Of a DNA stretch of 44,275 nucleotides, positions 24,539-33,835 are shown in pieces. The stretch spans positions 12,448 to 56,722 of the forward strand of contig DDSL01000114.1 of the NCBI GenBank assembly GCA_002343825.1, in the 5' to 3' direction. The stretch's first letter is position 1. Each line of letters begins with the position of its first letter. Source of the stretch: Chthonomonas sp. UBA2391 (GTDB lineage: Bacteria; Armatimonadota; Fimbriimonadia; Fimbriimonadales; Fimbriimonadaceae). A program made the translations under genes and the position numbers. Under the pieces are notes generated by a model that saw nothing but the letters and a program-made list of their open reading frames with translations, was not told the origin of the DNA and made no database searches.

Positions 24539-27160
24539 ATGCAGAGTGCAATCTTTCACCGACGGCGAGGGGGAACTCGCCTCGCTCCCGCCCTCGTGGC
24601 CTTGGGGCTAGCTCTTTTTGGAGTGGGTCACGCCCAGCAATTGGACCAGCGCACGCTCCGGCGTCTTGCCAGTGAAGGAGCCGCCCAGGCGTCTCGCGAG
24701 CGCCGCGAGGTCGAAGCATTTTCGGCTCGGACCGGCATCCCCCTGCGAGAGACCCTTTCGAATGGCAAAGTGGTCCTCTTGGACTCTATTGAGAACGGGC
24801 GACCGGTGTTTGTCTCCAGCCACGGGCTCGCGGATGCGGTGTCGACTGGTACGAATGCGCTCTGGCCAGGAGGAAGTCTTGGCTTGTCTCTCTCCGGCTC
24901 GGGGCTGCGGATGGGAATCTGGGAAGCGGGCGGAAATCCGGACATCAATCACCGCGAACTTGTGGGCCGGATCGACATCCTTGATGGCAACTTCTTCTTC
25001 TCGGACCACGCAACGCACGTCGCCGGGATCATGATCGCGACCGGACTCGAACCGACGGCTCGCGGGATGGCTTATCAAGCCGAGCTGGACGCTTACGACA
25101 GCTTTAACGCCTTTGGTGAAATGTCCCAAAAGGCGAGCACTCTGCGAGTTTCGAACCACTCCTACGGAATCCGGTCTGGATTTGGCGATGGTGGCACGGA
25201 TGGCAGCGGGCGCTTCCGATGGTTGGGCGACCCGGCGATCAACGCCTTTGAAGACTATAACTTTGGTCGCTATGACGGTGGAGCGGCGCAGTACGACACG
25301 ATGCTCTACAACGCCCCGTTCTATCTTCCGGTGGTCTCTTCGGGGAATCAGCGAAACCCGGGTGTTCCGAACACGGCGTTCCTCCACCTCGTCTTCGATC
25401 CGGCTCAGAACAACTGGGTTGAGGTGACGGCCGCGCGGGATGACCAAAGTCTCTACGACACCATCTCCGGCTCTGAACAGCTTGCCAAAAACACGCTGAC
25501 CGTCGGGGCGGTCCAGCCGGTGAGTTCTTACGACGGCCCAGAGTCGGTGGAACTGGCGGGCTTTTCCAGCGCGGGACCGGCCGACGATGGCCGCATCAAG
25601 CCCGAGATTGTGGGTGTTGGCGACCCGGTTCTCTCGACTTATAACAACAACAACTATGGATTCGCCAGTGGGACTTCGATGTCCGCCCCCAACGTTTCGG
25701 GTTCGCTCGGGCTTCTCACCCAGCACTTCCGCAACTTGTTCGGGCGCGACATGAGGGCCTCCACGCTGAAGGGTCTTGCCGTGCATACGGCCAAGGAAGC
25801 TGGGAACGACGACGGCCCTGATTACCTCTTCGGGTATGGACTTCTGGATGCCGAAGCCGCCGCGCTTCACATCACGACCTCTTTCTTCAATCCGGCCAAA
25901 ACCCAAGAGGTGACTCTGGGCCAAGGTTCGACGATCACGATTCCGGTTGCGGTGAGCGATGATGCCCCGTTCAAGGTCACGATCTCTTGGACCGACCCGG
26001 CGGGTAGTTCGCCAGGGCGGGTTCATGACAGCCGCACCCCGATCCTAGTCAACGACGTGGACCTACGAGTTCGCAACGTCCTGACGGGCGAAGAATTCGA
26101 GCCTTGGGTGCTGGACGTGGAGAACCCGGCCGAGGCTGCTACCACGGGTGACAACCAAGTCGACGTGATGGAGCAGATCGTGATCGCGGCCCCGGAAACG
26201 GGGCAGTACGAGATCGTGATCGACCACAAGGACACGCTTCAGGGCGGATCCCAAGTGGTCAGCGTTCTCTACTCCGCGGCTCAGCCGGATGGATTCTCTG
26301 AACTGACCTTTGACCCCAACGAAGTCATCGGCGGAGTCCAGAACACGGTCGGCACCCTGCGGCTTTCGGCCCCGGCTGATGATGCGACCAGCGTGCAACT
26401 TATCAGCAGCAATCCCCGCGCCGCCAGCGTTCCGGCGAGCGTCGTTGTCGAAGCCGGCGAAGATAGTGTTAGCTTCCCGATCACCACTTCGACTGTTCGA
26501 CCGGTTCCGGGCGAGGACCGGGTGCGAGTGACGGTGATTGCCGCCAATAGTCGCGGAAGCGAAAGCGCGATCATCGACATCCTGCCCGTCGGCGTCGAGT
26601 CAGTCGAACTTTCGACCGACGAGGTGATTGGTGGCAACCTCATCGATGCGATCGTCACTCTCAACTCGCCTGCGCCGCGAAATGGCGCCACGGTGACGCT
26701 GACGAGCGACCGACCTCGGGTGGCCCGACCGGTCCGCAACTGGGCCTATATCCCCCAAGGGCAGCGCATCGCGCGAGTCAAGGTCCGAACTTCGGGTGTC
26801 AATGACGCGAGCATCGTCAACATCACAGCCAGTCGGCTTGGATCGACCAGCAGCGCAGAACTGCTTGTTCTCCCCGCCGGCCTGAGCACCATTACGGCCA
26901 ACCCGAGCAACGCCTTCAGCGGCCAAACGGTTCGGCTGACGGTGAGTCTCTCGGGCACGTTGACCGTTCCAGCCATCGTTCGACTGTCGTCGAACAATCC
27001 TGGCGTGCTCAACGTTCCAGCGACGGTGACCATTCCTGCGGGTCGCCGATCGGTCATCGTTCGGGCGACGGCAGGCTCGGTTTCGGGTGCGACTGCGGTC
27101 GATATCACCGCCGAACGCTTGAGCACTAGGGTGACGACCCGGGTCAACGTTCGACCCTAA
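24539..27160 (+). CDS. Secreted subtilisin-like (S8) protein with three Ig-like repeats; catalytic Asp position is Glu
   Basis: The 873-residue protein has a signal peptide ending GVGHAQ, then an S8 domain (about 115-445). The His box is DHATHVAG (H157), the oxyanion Asn is in VVSSGNQ (N270) and the nucleophile is in GTSMSAPNVSG (S380). The segment that should hold the catalytic Asp reads MGIWEAGGNPDINHREL, so E129 stands at that position. Downstream is a jelly-roll-like segment (about 450-570) and three tandem repeats of about 90 residues containing strands such as VTLTSDRPRVARP and VRLSSNNPGVLNVP. There is no PEP-CTERM or dockerin tail. The ATG at 24539 was chosen because it starts the signal peptide. 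An efficient terminator follows. Confidence 0.85.
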   Translation: MQSAIFHRRRGGTRLAPALVALGLALFGVGHAQQLDQRTLRRLASEGAAQASRERREVEAFSARTGIPLRETLSNGKVVLLDSIENGRPVFVSSHGLADAVSTGTNALWPGGSLGLSLSGSGLRMGIWEAGGNPDINHRELVGRIDILDGNFFFSDHATHVAGIMIATGLEPTARGMAYQAELDAYDSFNAFGEMSQKASTLRVSNHSYGIRSGFGDGGTDGSGRFRWLGDPAINAFEDYNFGRYDGGAAQYDTMLYNAPFYLPVVSSGNQRNPGVPNTAFLHLVFDPAQNNWVEVTAARDDQSLYDTISGSEQLAKNTLTVGAVQPVSSYDGPESVELAGFSSAGPADDGRIKPEIVGVGDPVLSTYNNNNYGFASGTSMSAPNVSGSLGLLTQHFRNLFGRDMRASTLKGLAVHTAKEAGNDDGPDYLFGYGLLDAEAAALHITTSFFNPAKTQEVTLGQGSTITIPVAVSDDAPFKVTISWTDPAGSSPGRVHDSRTPILVNDVDLRVRNVLTGEEFEPWVLDVENPAEAATTGDNQVDVMEQIVIAAPETGQYEIVIDHKDTLQGGSQVVSVLYSAAQPDGFSELTFDPNEVIGGVQNTVGTLRLSAPADDATSVQLISSNPRAASVPASVVVEAGEDSVSFPITTSTVRPVPGEDRVRVTVIAANSRGSESAIIDILPVGVESVELSTDEVIGGNLIDAIVTLNSPAPRNGATVTLTSDRPRVARPVRNWAYIPQGQRIARVKVRTSGVNDASIVNITASRLGSTSSAELLVLPAGLSTITANPSNAFSGQTVRLTVSLSGTLTVPAIVRLSSNNPGVLNVPATVTIPAGRRSVIVRATAGSVSGATAVDITAERLSTRVTTRVNVRP

Positions 27161-27183
27161 CGCCCGCTTGTAGTGGACGGGAC

Positions 27184-27224
27184 AAGAGGTAGTCCGCGCA
27201 AATCGCGCGGGCTACCTCTTTTTT
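27184..27224 (+). terminator. Intrinsic terminator of the first subtilase gene
   Basis: AAGAGGTAGTCCGCGC (27184-27199) pairs with GCGCGGGCTACCTCTT (27205-27220), with one T-G wobble and a 5-nt loop. It is followed by TTTT, so the run reads TTTTTT. It is one of the strongest terminators in the window. Confidence 0.9.
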
Positions 27225-27307
27225 GATGCCTAGGACTTACCGATATACCGTCGTATACTGGGATCGGTGGGTTACCCATTGGGGTCCCAAGGAAGAGAGG
27301 AAACGAG

Positions 27308-28069
27308 ATGATTCGCAGCCTTTTTGTGGGCGCCTTGTGGGGCCTAACTTTGGTTTCTTCAGCAGCGGTAGTACCGCTCTACACCCCGAGCGGGAGCCAA
27401 ACTCCGTCCGACCAGTCTTGGTTGACCTACAACGCTCTTGGCCCGGCCGCGCAGGTTGGCTCCTCCAGCGGGGTGACGCTTGACTCCACGGCCCTGATGC
27501 TGACATATGCCGGCTATAGCAACTACACGACTTCGGGAAATTTCAAGAATGCTGCCTTTCCGACTCTGAACCGGAGCATCGGTTTTTCCCTTCGTTTCGA
27601 TCTCCAAGTCCTCTCCCAGACGAATAACCCCGCGGGCAGTACGAATCCCGTCGGCCAAGAGCGAGCCGGGTTTAGCGTGATTTTGCTCGGAACCGACGGC
27701 TTTGGGATCGAGATCGGCTTCCGCGAGGGGCAGATATTCACCCAGCCTAATTCGAGCTTCTTGGGTCTTGGCGAATCGGCAAGCTTCGACACTAAGTCGC
27801 AATTCAATCGGTATGACTTGTCCATTGCGGGTTCGTCCTACACTCTGAGCGCCGGCGGCAACTCGGTGCTTTCTGGTGGGCTCCGGAATTATTCGGCCTT
27901 TGGCCAGCCGTACAACCTCAAGAACTTCGTCTTCTTGGGGGACAACACTACCGAGGCTCAAGCCCGGGCCCTTCTTGGCAAAGTTGAGCTGAATCCCGTG
28001 CCCGAGCCAGCAAGCATCCTCGCATTACTGACAGGTGGCCTGGCGATGCTCCGACGTCGTCGCGGCTGA
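27308..28069 (+). CDS. PEP-CTERM-anchored secreted protein
   Basis: The 253-residue protein has a signal peptide (MIRSLFVGALWGLTLVSSAA), a beta-rich domain and a PEP-CTERM tail (VPEPAS, hydrophobic helix, RRRRG). The body, with the TPSDQSWLTYN opening and a strand reading GIEIGFREGQIF, resembles concanavalin-A-like choice-of-anchor domains; this family call is tentative. It lacks a recognisable active site and is likely a surface-displayed binding protein. The leader contains GAGAGGA 6-12 nt before the ATG, exactly complementary to part of the conserved loop of the small RNAs at 33937, 34167 and 34483. It lies between two subtilase genes on the same strand. Confidence 0.85.
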   Translation: MIRSLFVGALWGLTLVSSAAVVPLYTPSGSQTPSDQSWLTYNALGPAAQVGSSSGVTLDSTALMLTYAGYSNYTTSGNFKNAAFPTLNRSIGFSLRFDLQVLSQTNNPAGSTNPVGQERAGFSVILLGTDGFGIEIGFREGQIFTQPNSSFLGLGESASFDTKSQFNRYDLSIAGSSYTLSAGGNSVLSGGLRNYSAFGQPYNLKNFVFLGDNTTEAQARALLGKVELNPVPEPASILALLTGGLAMLRRRRG

Positions 28070-28076
28070 GGTCATC

Positions 28077-28108
28077 CCGGTTTTGCTGGAATCTTCTCGC
28101 AAAACCGG
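28077..28108 (+). terminator. Hairpin after the PEP-CTERM gene
   Basis: CCGGTTTTGC (28077-28086) pairs perfectly with GCAAAACCGG (28099-28108) around a 12-nt loop. The following TATCTCTTACC is only moderately T-rich. It begins 8 nt after the stop codon and is a probable, weak intrinsic terminator. Confidence 0.6.
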
Positions 28109-28182
28109 TATCTCTTACCCCTTGCAATTGGTGCGAATCGTCGTAGAATAGGGCCTGGAGTGTCTTTGACTTGAAGGCGATG

Positions 28183-30483
28183 ATGGTGCGATGGATAGCG
28201 AGCGGGTTAGTTCTTGGTTTGGTTGGCGCAGTCTGTGGAAGTCAAGTTCACGGACAGGACCCCGAAGCATGGGCCGAACAAAATCGGAGAACCAAGGTCG
28301 CATCCGCCGATCCCGTTTTTCCCGCTCCCAGGGTCGCGGTCGTTCGCGTTGATCGCTCCAGTCGAGATCTCTTCCTCCCCTATGGTCGCGAGATTCAGCG
28401 TCTGACCTCGGATCCGACTTGGCGCGTGATCGAACTCCCGACGCTTTTTCGATCGGAAGCGAGCATCGAGTCTTTGGTCGGGGTCTCTGGGATTCTTGCC
28501 GCTTATCCAGTCGTGGAGGTTCCTTACGCCCGCGACTCGTTTGTCCCCAACGATCCCTATTTTCAGGTCGACAACCCTGCGGCGGGGTGGCCTGGGCAGT
28601 GGTATCTGAAGAATTCCGAGGCCGTTTCGATCCGAGCCGAAGGCGCCTGGAATCTCGACTATGAGGGGACGGGCATCTTGCTCGGGGTGATCGACGACGG
28701 CGTTCAGGCCAACCATCCCGATCTGTTCTCGAACTATCAGAGCGTCAATAGTTTCGACTTTGGCCAGAACGATGGGAATCCGAGCCCGGTGACGGCGGCG
28801 GACAACCACGGAACCGCGGTCGCCGGAATCATGGTGGCCCGAGGCGGCAATGGCATCGGGATCACGGGAGTCGCGCCCAACGCTCGATTTGGGGCACTAC
28901 GGTTGGACTTCAACAACGCCGCCGGATTCCCGACCCAAGATGTTGACGCAACCTTGTACCGCAGTTCGGGAAGCACGGTGGTGATTCGCATCAAGAACCA
29001 CAGCTACGGTCCCATCTCCCCCTATTCACCGTCCACCGCTCAGGCAGCAGCGATCGTGACCTCGACCGCGGCGGGAACGATCCACGTCCGTTCGGCCGGA
29101 AATGCACGCGGAACTGCGGGTGAAGATGTGGCCAAGTTCTTGGAGCGCAGCATCCCCGAGTCGATTGTCGTCGGCGCCGTTAGTAGCGACGGGACCTTTG
29201 CGAGCTACTCTAGCTTTGGCGCGAGCCTCACCTGCGTCGCTCCTTCCAGCCCGAACCTGACTTCGTTCCGTCGGATGCTGACCACCGACCGAACCACCGA
29301 GGCCGCCGGATACAACGGATCGGGAGATACCTTCCCGGATGCCGACTACACCGCGAACTTCGGATTCACTTCGGGGGCGGCCCCGCTGGTCTCGGGCGGA
29401 TTGGCCCTGGTTCGACAAGCCGAGCCGACCCTGAATACTCGCTTTGCTAAGCACCTCATCGCCCGCACTTCCACAAAGATTCATCCGAACGACGCAAGCG
29501 CGGCCAGTGACGGCGGATGGCGGAACAGCACGGGTGGGATCCAGTTCAATCCGAACTACGGATTTGGCCTCATCAACATCGAGGCGATGATCGTTGCCCT
29601 GGACAACTTTAGTGGGGTGACTCCGCTGACCACCGAGGCGATCCCGACAACAACAGTCGGAGTAACAGTCCCGGATAACAACACCACGGGGCTGTCTCGC
29701 ACCTTCAATCTCACCTCCACGGCGAAGTTGGAGGAGGTCTTGGTCACCCTGAACGTCACCCACACGTTCCGAGGTGATTTGGAAGCCTATCTGACGAGTC
29801 CGACCGGGACCCGGCGTCGGCTGTTCATCCAGTCGGGTGGGGATGGCGGCGACAACATCAACTGGACGTTTGTGGCCAACGGATTCTGGGGCGAAAACCC
29901 GCAGGGAACTTGGACCCTGGACGTTCGGGATATTGCTTCCGGGGACGTCGGAACTTGGAACAGCTTTGCGGTCGAGGCTCGCATGGGCGATTTGGTCCCC
30001 CGGACAACTCGCATTTTGGGACTTGTCACGTTGGAAAGCTACTTCCCGACGCCCGACAACCAGGCCGTCACGTTTGAACTGCTGGATAGCAATGGCGTCG
30101 CGGTGGAAACCCAGGTTTTGACTCCGACGATCAGCGGCGACTACGAGTACGTTTCGAACCTGACTTCGGGCACCTACAAGCTCGCGGCCAAGGGGCGGCA
30201 CTGGCTTCGCAGAGCGAGCGCAGACGTAGTCCTAAACGGGGGCGTGATCAACGGCGTGGATTTCTCCCTGATCAATGGCGATGTCGATAACGACAACTCC
30301 ATTACGATCTTTGACTATATCGAACTTTCCACAAACTTTGATAAGTCAAGTGCCGATTCTGATTGGAATGTTCCCAACGGATCGGGGGTCAAACCGAGCG
30401 ATTCTGACCTCGATGGAGACGATTCTGTCTCGATTTTCGACTACATTATCTTGAGTTCCGAGTTCGATAAGTCTGGCGATTAA
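28183..30483 (+). CDS. Secreted kexin-like subtilase with P-domain, Ig-like and dockerin-like tail
   Basis: The 766-residue protein has a signal peptide ending VHGQ and a propeptide-like region (about 27-135). The S8 catalytic domain has an intact triad: D171 in GVIDDGV, H209 in DNHGTAVAG and S397 in FTSGAAPLVSG, with oxyanion N307. After it comes a proprotein-convertase P-domain (about 500-625; HTFRGDLEAYLTSPTGT, GTWTLDVRD), an Ig-like segment, and two dockerin-like Asp loops (DVDNDNSITIFDYI, DLDGDDSVSIFDYI) at the very end. A kexin-type endopeptidase is likely. The ATG at 28183 is preferred over 28180 because GAAGG then has 5-nt spacing. The tail matches that of the protein at 10710. Confidence 0.88.
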   Translation: MVRWIASGLVLGLVGAVCGSQVHGQDPEAWAEQNRRTKVASADPVFPAPRVAVVRVDRSSRDLFLPYGREIQRLTSDPTWRVIELPTLFRSEASIESLVGVSGILAAYPVVEVPYARDSFVPNDPYFQVDNPAAGWPGQWYLKNSEAVSIRAEGAWNLDYEGTGILLGVIDDGVQANHPDLFSNYQSVNSFDFGQNDGNPSPVTAADNHGTAVAGIMVARGGNGIGITGVAPNARFGALRLDFNNAAGFPTQDVDATLYRSSGSTVVIRIKNHSYGPISPYSPSTAQAAAIVTSTAAGTIHVRSAGNARGTAGEDVAKFLERSIPESIVVGAVSSDGTFASYSSFGASLTCVAPSSPNLTSFRRMLTTDRTTEAAGYNGSGDTFPDADYTANFGFTSGAAPLVSGGLALVRQAEPTLNTRFAKHLIARTSTKIHPNDASAASDGGWRNSTGGIQFNPNYGFGLINIEAMIVALDNFSGVTPLTTEAIPTTTVGVTVPDNNTTGLSRTFNLTSTAKLEEVLVTLNVTHTFRGDLEAYLTSPTGTRRRLFIQSGGDGGDNINWTFVANGFWGENPQGTWTLDVRDIASGDVGTWNSFAVEARMGDLVPRTTRILGLVTLESYFPTPDNQAVTFELLDSNGVAVETQVLTPTISGDYEYVSNLTSGTYKLAAKGRHWLRRASADVVLNGGVINGVDFSLINGDVDNDNSITIFDYIELSTNFDKSSADSDWNVPNGSGVKPSDSDLDGDDSVSIFDYIILSSEFDKSGD

Positions 30484-30555
30484 GCGGAACTTTCTTGCGC
30501 CTACAAATTCTCGACGTACCCGCCAAAGATAACCCATGGTGGGGTTAGTCGAGAG

Positions 30556-30903
30556 ATGGAACGTTGTGTCTACGTAGATCTTTCCTCGTTGCGAGAAATC
30601 GGACGAGGGGATGAAGAATTTGTGAGGGCGGTGATCCAGCGCTTCCAGGAATCTGGAGACAAGTTGGTCCCCGAGGCTGGTGAGCGGGCGAAAAATCAGG
30701 ATTGGGGCGGCGTGGCCCAGATCGTCCACCGACTCAAAGGGAGTGCACTTGCCGTGGGCGCGCCCCAGTTGGCGATCGTTTGTGGAGCGATCGAAGATGA
30801 CCTCCGGACCCAGAGCGAGGCCACGGAACCAATTTCCATGAGTCTAGAGTGCCTTGTCCAGACTTGGGAGAAGACCTCCTCGGAGCTCGCCGGAGCAGCC
30901 TAG
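30556..30903 (+). CDS. Histidine phosphotransfer (HPt) domain protein
   Basis: The 115-residue single-domain protein has the phospho-accepting His in VHRLKGSA (H58) within a four-helix bundle. It relays a phosphoryl group between a histidine kinase or hybrid receiver and a response regulator. The next gene, a response regulator with a GGDEF output, starts 3 nt after its stop, so the two are surely co-translated partners. No sensor kinase is encoded nearby. Confidence 0.88.
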   Translation: MERCVYVDLSSLREIGRGDEEFVRAVIQRFQESGDKLVPEAGERAKNQDWGGVAQIVHRLKGSALAVGAPQLAIVCGAIEDDLRTQSEATEPISMSLECLVQTWEKTSSELAGAA

Positions 30904-30906
30904 CCT

Positions 30907-32334
30907 ATGAGAATTTTGCTCGTCGATGACGACCCGGTGTCCTTGGCAACGGTTCAGCGCGTTCTTGAGAACGAACAGCACTCGGTCATGTGCTGTTCGA
31001 ACGGGGAGGATGCATGGCTCGCGCTTCAGCGCGAGAATTTCGAAGTGGTCCTCAGCGACTGGTTTCTCCCGGGAATCGATGGATTGGAACTTTGCCGCCG
31101 CCTGAGGGGGATCGGGGGGCCGATCTATACCTACTTTGTGATCTTCACCGCGATCGAAGGCTCGGACAAGATGGCCGAAGCGATCTCGGCGGGAGCGGAC
31201 GACTTCTTGCGCAAGCCGATCATCCCGGCCGACCTCTACGCTCGGATGGAGATTGCCCAACGGGTGCTCCGGATGAACGACGAAGTCCGCCGGAAGTCGG
31301 TGGAAATGGAGCAACTTGGGGGCGTTCTCCAGGTCTCCAATCGCCGGATTTCAGAGATGTTCCGAAATCTTCCGATCCCAGTTGTGACGATTGGCGATGA
31401 AGGGCTCATTATGGAGTGGAACTCCGCCGCCGAGAGTCTCTTCCGGCTGAAGACCCACGAAGTCTGGATGAAGCCACTCTGGGAGGTGATCGTCAGCTCG
31501 CGCAACCAGCGGGCCGCGAGAGAGCTCGTTTGGGCGGCGCTCGGTACCGACATGATCGCCAACGAATCCTGGTGCTACACGCTGCGAGATGGACGCAAGC
31601 CGCACCTCATGATCAGCACCTTTGCTTTGAAGTCTCCGACGGGAGACGTGATCGGCAGCGCGATTTGTATGGTGGATATCACCCAGCAAAAGCGACTGGA
31701 ACGCGAACTCAAAGTCGAGCTCAAGCGCTCGAAGGATCTCTCTCAATCGTTGGAAGTGAAGACCGAGGAACTCCAGGGCAAGAATATGGCCTTACAAGAA
31801 CTCAGCGAACAACTGGAGTTGCTCGCCACCACCGACGGATTGACGGGTCTCAACAACTATCGCACTTTTAAGAAGAAGCTGAACGAGGCCATGACTCAGG
31901 CCCGGGAACAAGGGATGCCCCTTTCGATCATCCTCACCGACGTGGACAAGTTCAAGACTTTCAACGACGAATTTGGCCACCTCGTAGGGGACGAAGTGTT
32001 GCGCAAGGTTGCGGCAATCTTCAAGACCAAGATTGCGCGGACGGACCACGGCTTCATCGGCCGCTATGGTGGGGAAGAGTTCGTGGCCATCCTCCCTCAT
32101 GCCACTCGCGACGAAGCGCTGGAGTTTGCCGAGATCTTGCGGGCAGGAGTGGAGAAGGAGCATTGGCCGTGGCGCCAAGTCACCAGCAGCTTTGGCATCG
32201 CCACTTGGTCTCCCGAGCTGGATGATGAAGAAGAATTTGTGAAGGCGGCGGATACGGCGCTGTACCACGCCAAGGAGTCGGGCCGGAACCGGAGTTGGCA
32301 CTTCGACCAGCTCCCTCAGAACAAGGCTGCCTAG
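30907..32334 (+). CDS. Response regulator with REC, PAS and GGDEF domains (diguanylate cyclase)
   Basis: In this 475-residue protein REC (1-120) has the acidic pocket near D8, phospho-acceptor D51 in LSDWFLPGIDG, T81 and K103. PAS (about 150-258) precedes a coiled coil (about 262-305), and the GGDEF domain ends the protein. The active-site loop is RYGGEEF (388-392 for GGEEF), an accepted active variant, and TDVDKFKTFND holds the metal-binding Asp. The inhibitory RxxD site expected 5 residues before the loop is absent, so product inhibition may be lost. The output would be cyclic di-GMP, controlled through phosphorylation by the HPt protein encoded just upstream. Confidence 0.92.
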   Translation: MRILLVDDDPVSLATVQRVLENEQHSVMCCSNGEDAWLALQRENFEVVLSDWFLPGIDGLELCRRLRGIGGPIYTYFVIFTAIEGSDKMAEAISAGADDFLRKPIIPADLYARMEIAQRVLRMNDEVRRKSVEMEQLGGVLQVSNRRISEMFRNLPIPVVTIGDEGLIMEWNSAAESLFRLKTHEVWMKPLWEVIVSSRNQRAARELVWAALGTDMIANESWCYTLRDGRKPHLMISTFALKSPTGDVIGSAICMVDITQQKRLERELKVELKRSKDLSQSLEVKTEELQGKNMALQELSEQLELLATTDGLTGLNNYRTFKKKLNEAMTQAREQGMPLSIILTDVDKFKTFNDEFGHLVGDEVLRKVAAIFKTKIARTDHGFIGRYGGEEFVAILPHATRDEALEFAEILRAGVEKEHWPWRQVTSSFGIATWSPELDDEEEFVKAADTALYHAKESGRNRSWHFDQLPQNKAA

Positions 32335-32406
32335 CCGGACTCCACCATTTACTTGGGAGCTTTGCCCCCTTGTCGTGGAACTCCTTTCCCGAGGGGAAAG
32401 CGTTTC

Positions 32407-33747
32407 ATGGCAAGGGGATTTAGTTTTAGAGCATCCACATCACTCAAGACCAGCGTTCGAGTTGATCCCAAGGTCATTCTAGGCAGCCGATTGGTGGCGC
32501 TGAGTGCCGCCGAACTCGACGCTGAGATCCAGCGGGAAATGGAAGAGAATCCGGCCTTGATTCGGCTGGACGAACAGGAGCCACTTACCGATCGAGATCT
32601 GTATCGCAAGCTCGCCCCCGACCAGCTCCGCCTCCAGTCGGAAGATTACGAATTCCTCCGCTCGGGACAAGACCTCGGCAACGAATGTCATTGGACCGAC
32701 TTTGCCGGGCAGCCCGATTCGCTTCACGACCATCTCTGGGCCCAGATCAGCGGCACGGCCGGCCATGATCCCGAACTGGACCTCTACGTCATCGAGTCGC
32801 TCGATGAGCGAGGATATTTGGGTCTGCCCAAAGAGGAAATCGCGCTGGCTTGTGGACGCAGTCTCGAGGCCGTCGAGGACTCAGTGGCGCGTTTGCAGTC
32901 TTGCGAGCCGGCCGGGATTGCCGCCGAAGGACTGATCCCGTGCCTGATCCTGCAGCTTCAGCGTGAATCCTCCTCGCTGGCATCCCTCGCGATCAACCTC
33001 CTTGAGAATCAGCTTCCTTTGGTCCTGGACCATCAGGTGAAGATCGCGGCCCGTCGTCTCGGGATCGAGGTGGCGCTGGCGGAAAAGGTCTTTGCCTTGA
33101 TCCGGTCGCTGAACCCCGAACCTGGGCGGACCTTCGATTCCCTGACCCCCGAAGCGCCCCGTGCCTCGGCGGAATTGAGCCTTCTCCGCACGGAGTCGGG
33201 ATGGCAGATCCAAGTTCGCGGGGTCACCACGGCCGAGCTGAGTGTGGACCGGACGTACCAGCAGCTGGCCGGGGCAAAGGGTGACTCGGCCCAACACGCC
33301 CGACATTTTGTCGCTCGGGCCGAGCGCTTCCTCAGCGCCCTGGAACTCCGGCAGCAGACGCTGACTCGTCTCGGGGCTTATCTGATCGAGAAGCAAGGCG
33401 GATTTGTCACCACCGGGGACCTCCGATTTGTGAACGACCTCACGCGGTGCCAAGTCGCCAAAGAGATCGGGATCCACGAGAGCACGATCAGCCGGGCGAC
33501 GATGAACAAGTTTGTGGAGATCGCCACCGGCGAAGTGGTGTCCTTTGACCTCTTCTTCGATTCGAGCCTTCGGGTGAAGGAGATGATCGGGGCCATCCTG
33601 CGGACTGAGAATCCCGGAAAGCCGCTGAGCGATCAGAGGATCGCCGAGATTCTCGCCAGCCAGGGCGTGCAGGTCGCTCGCCGAACGGTCAACAAGTATC
33701 GGGACCACAGCAAGCTGCTCTCTTCTCGCCGACGAAAGGCGGCCTAG
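32407..33747 (+). CDS. rpoN: RNA polymerase sigma-54 factor
   Basis: The 446-residue protein has the region I-like N-terminus ending LDAEIQREMEENPAL, a core-binding domain, the helix-turn-helix VAKEIGIHESTISRATMNK that contacts the -12 region, and a C-terminal RpoN box ARRTVNKYRD (consensus ARRTVAKYRE) that reads the -24 element. It directs RNA polymerase to enhancer-dependent promoters and needs an AAA+ activator, none of which is in the window. The Gln-rich part of region I is poorly conserved. The start at 32407 is preceded by GAGGGG at suitable spacing. It lies 72 nt downstream of the GGDEF gene and may share its transcript. Confidence 0.93.
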   Translation: MARGFSFRASTSLKTSVRVDPKVILGSRLVALSAAELDAEIQREMEENPALIRLDEQEPLTDRDLYRKLAPDQLRLQSEDYEFLRSGQDLGNECHWTDFAGQPDSLHDHLWAQISGTAGHDPELDLYVIESLDERGYLGLPKEEIALACGRSLEAVEDSVARLQSCEPAGIAAEGLIPCLILQLQRESSSLASLAINLLENQLPLVLDHQVKIAARRLGIEVALAEKVFALIRSLNPEPGRTFDSLTPEAPRASAELSLLRTESGWQIQVRGVTTAELSVDRTYQQLAGAKGDSAQHARHFVARAERFLSALELRQQTLTRLGAYLIEKQGGFVTTGDLRFVNDLTRCQVAKEIGIHESTISRATMNKFVEIATGEVVSFDLFFDSSLRVKEMIGAILRTENPGKPLSDQRIAEILASQGVQVARRTVNKYRDHSKLLSSRRRKAA

Positions 33748-33835
33748 CGGCGACGCTTGCCTGTACGGCGTGAGATCTGGGTTAGGACTGGGCTGTTCGG
33801 CGAACCCTGCCGGTTTGAGATCGTTTCATGCGAGG

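Noticed and set aside
24608..26026. Minus-strand frame of 472 codons
   Set aside because: It is antisense to the subtilase domain, rich in Arg, Val and His with no recognisable fold.
33748..33800. Sigma-54 promoter upstream of the small RNAs
   Set aside because: A GGCGACGCTTGC-like string has only 8 nt between GG and GC instead of 10, so it does not fit the -24/-12 element.
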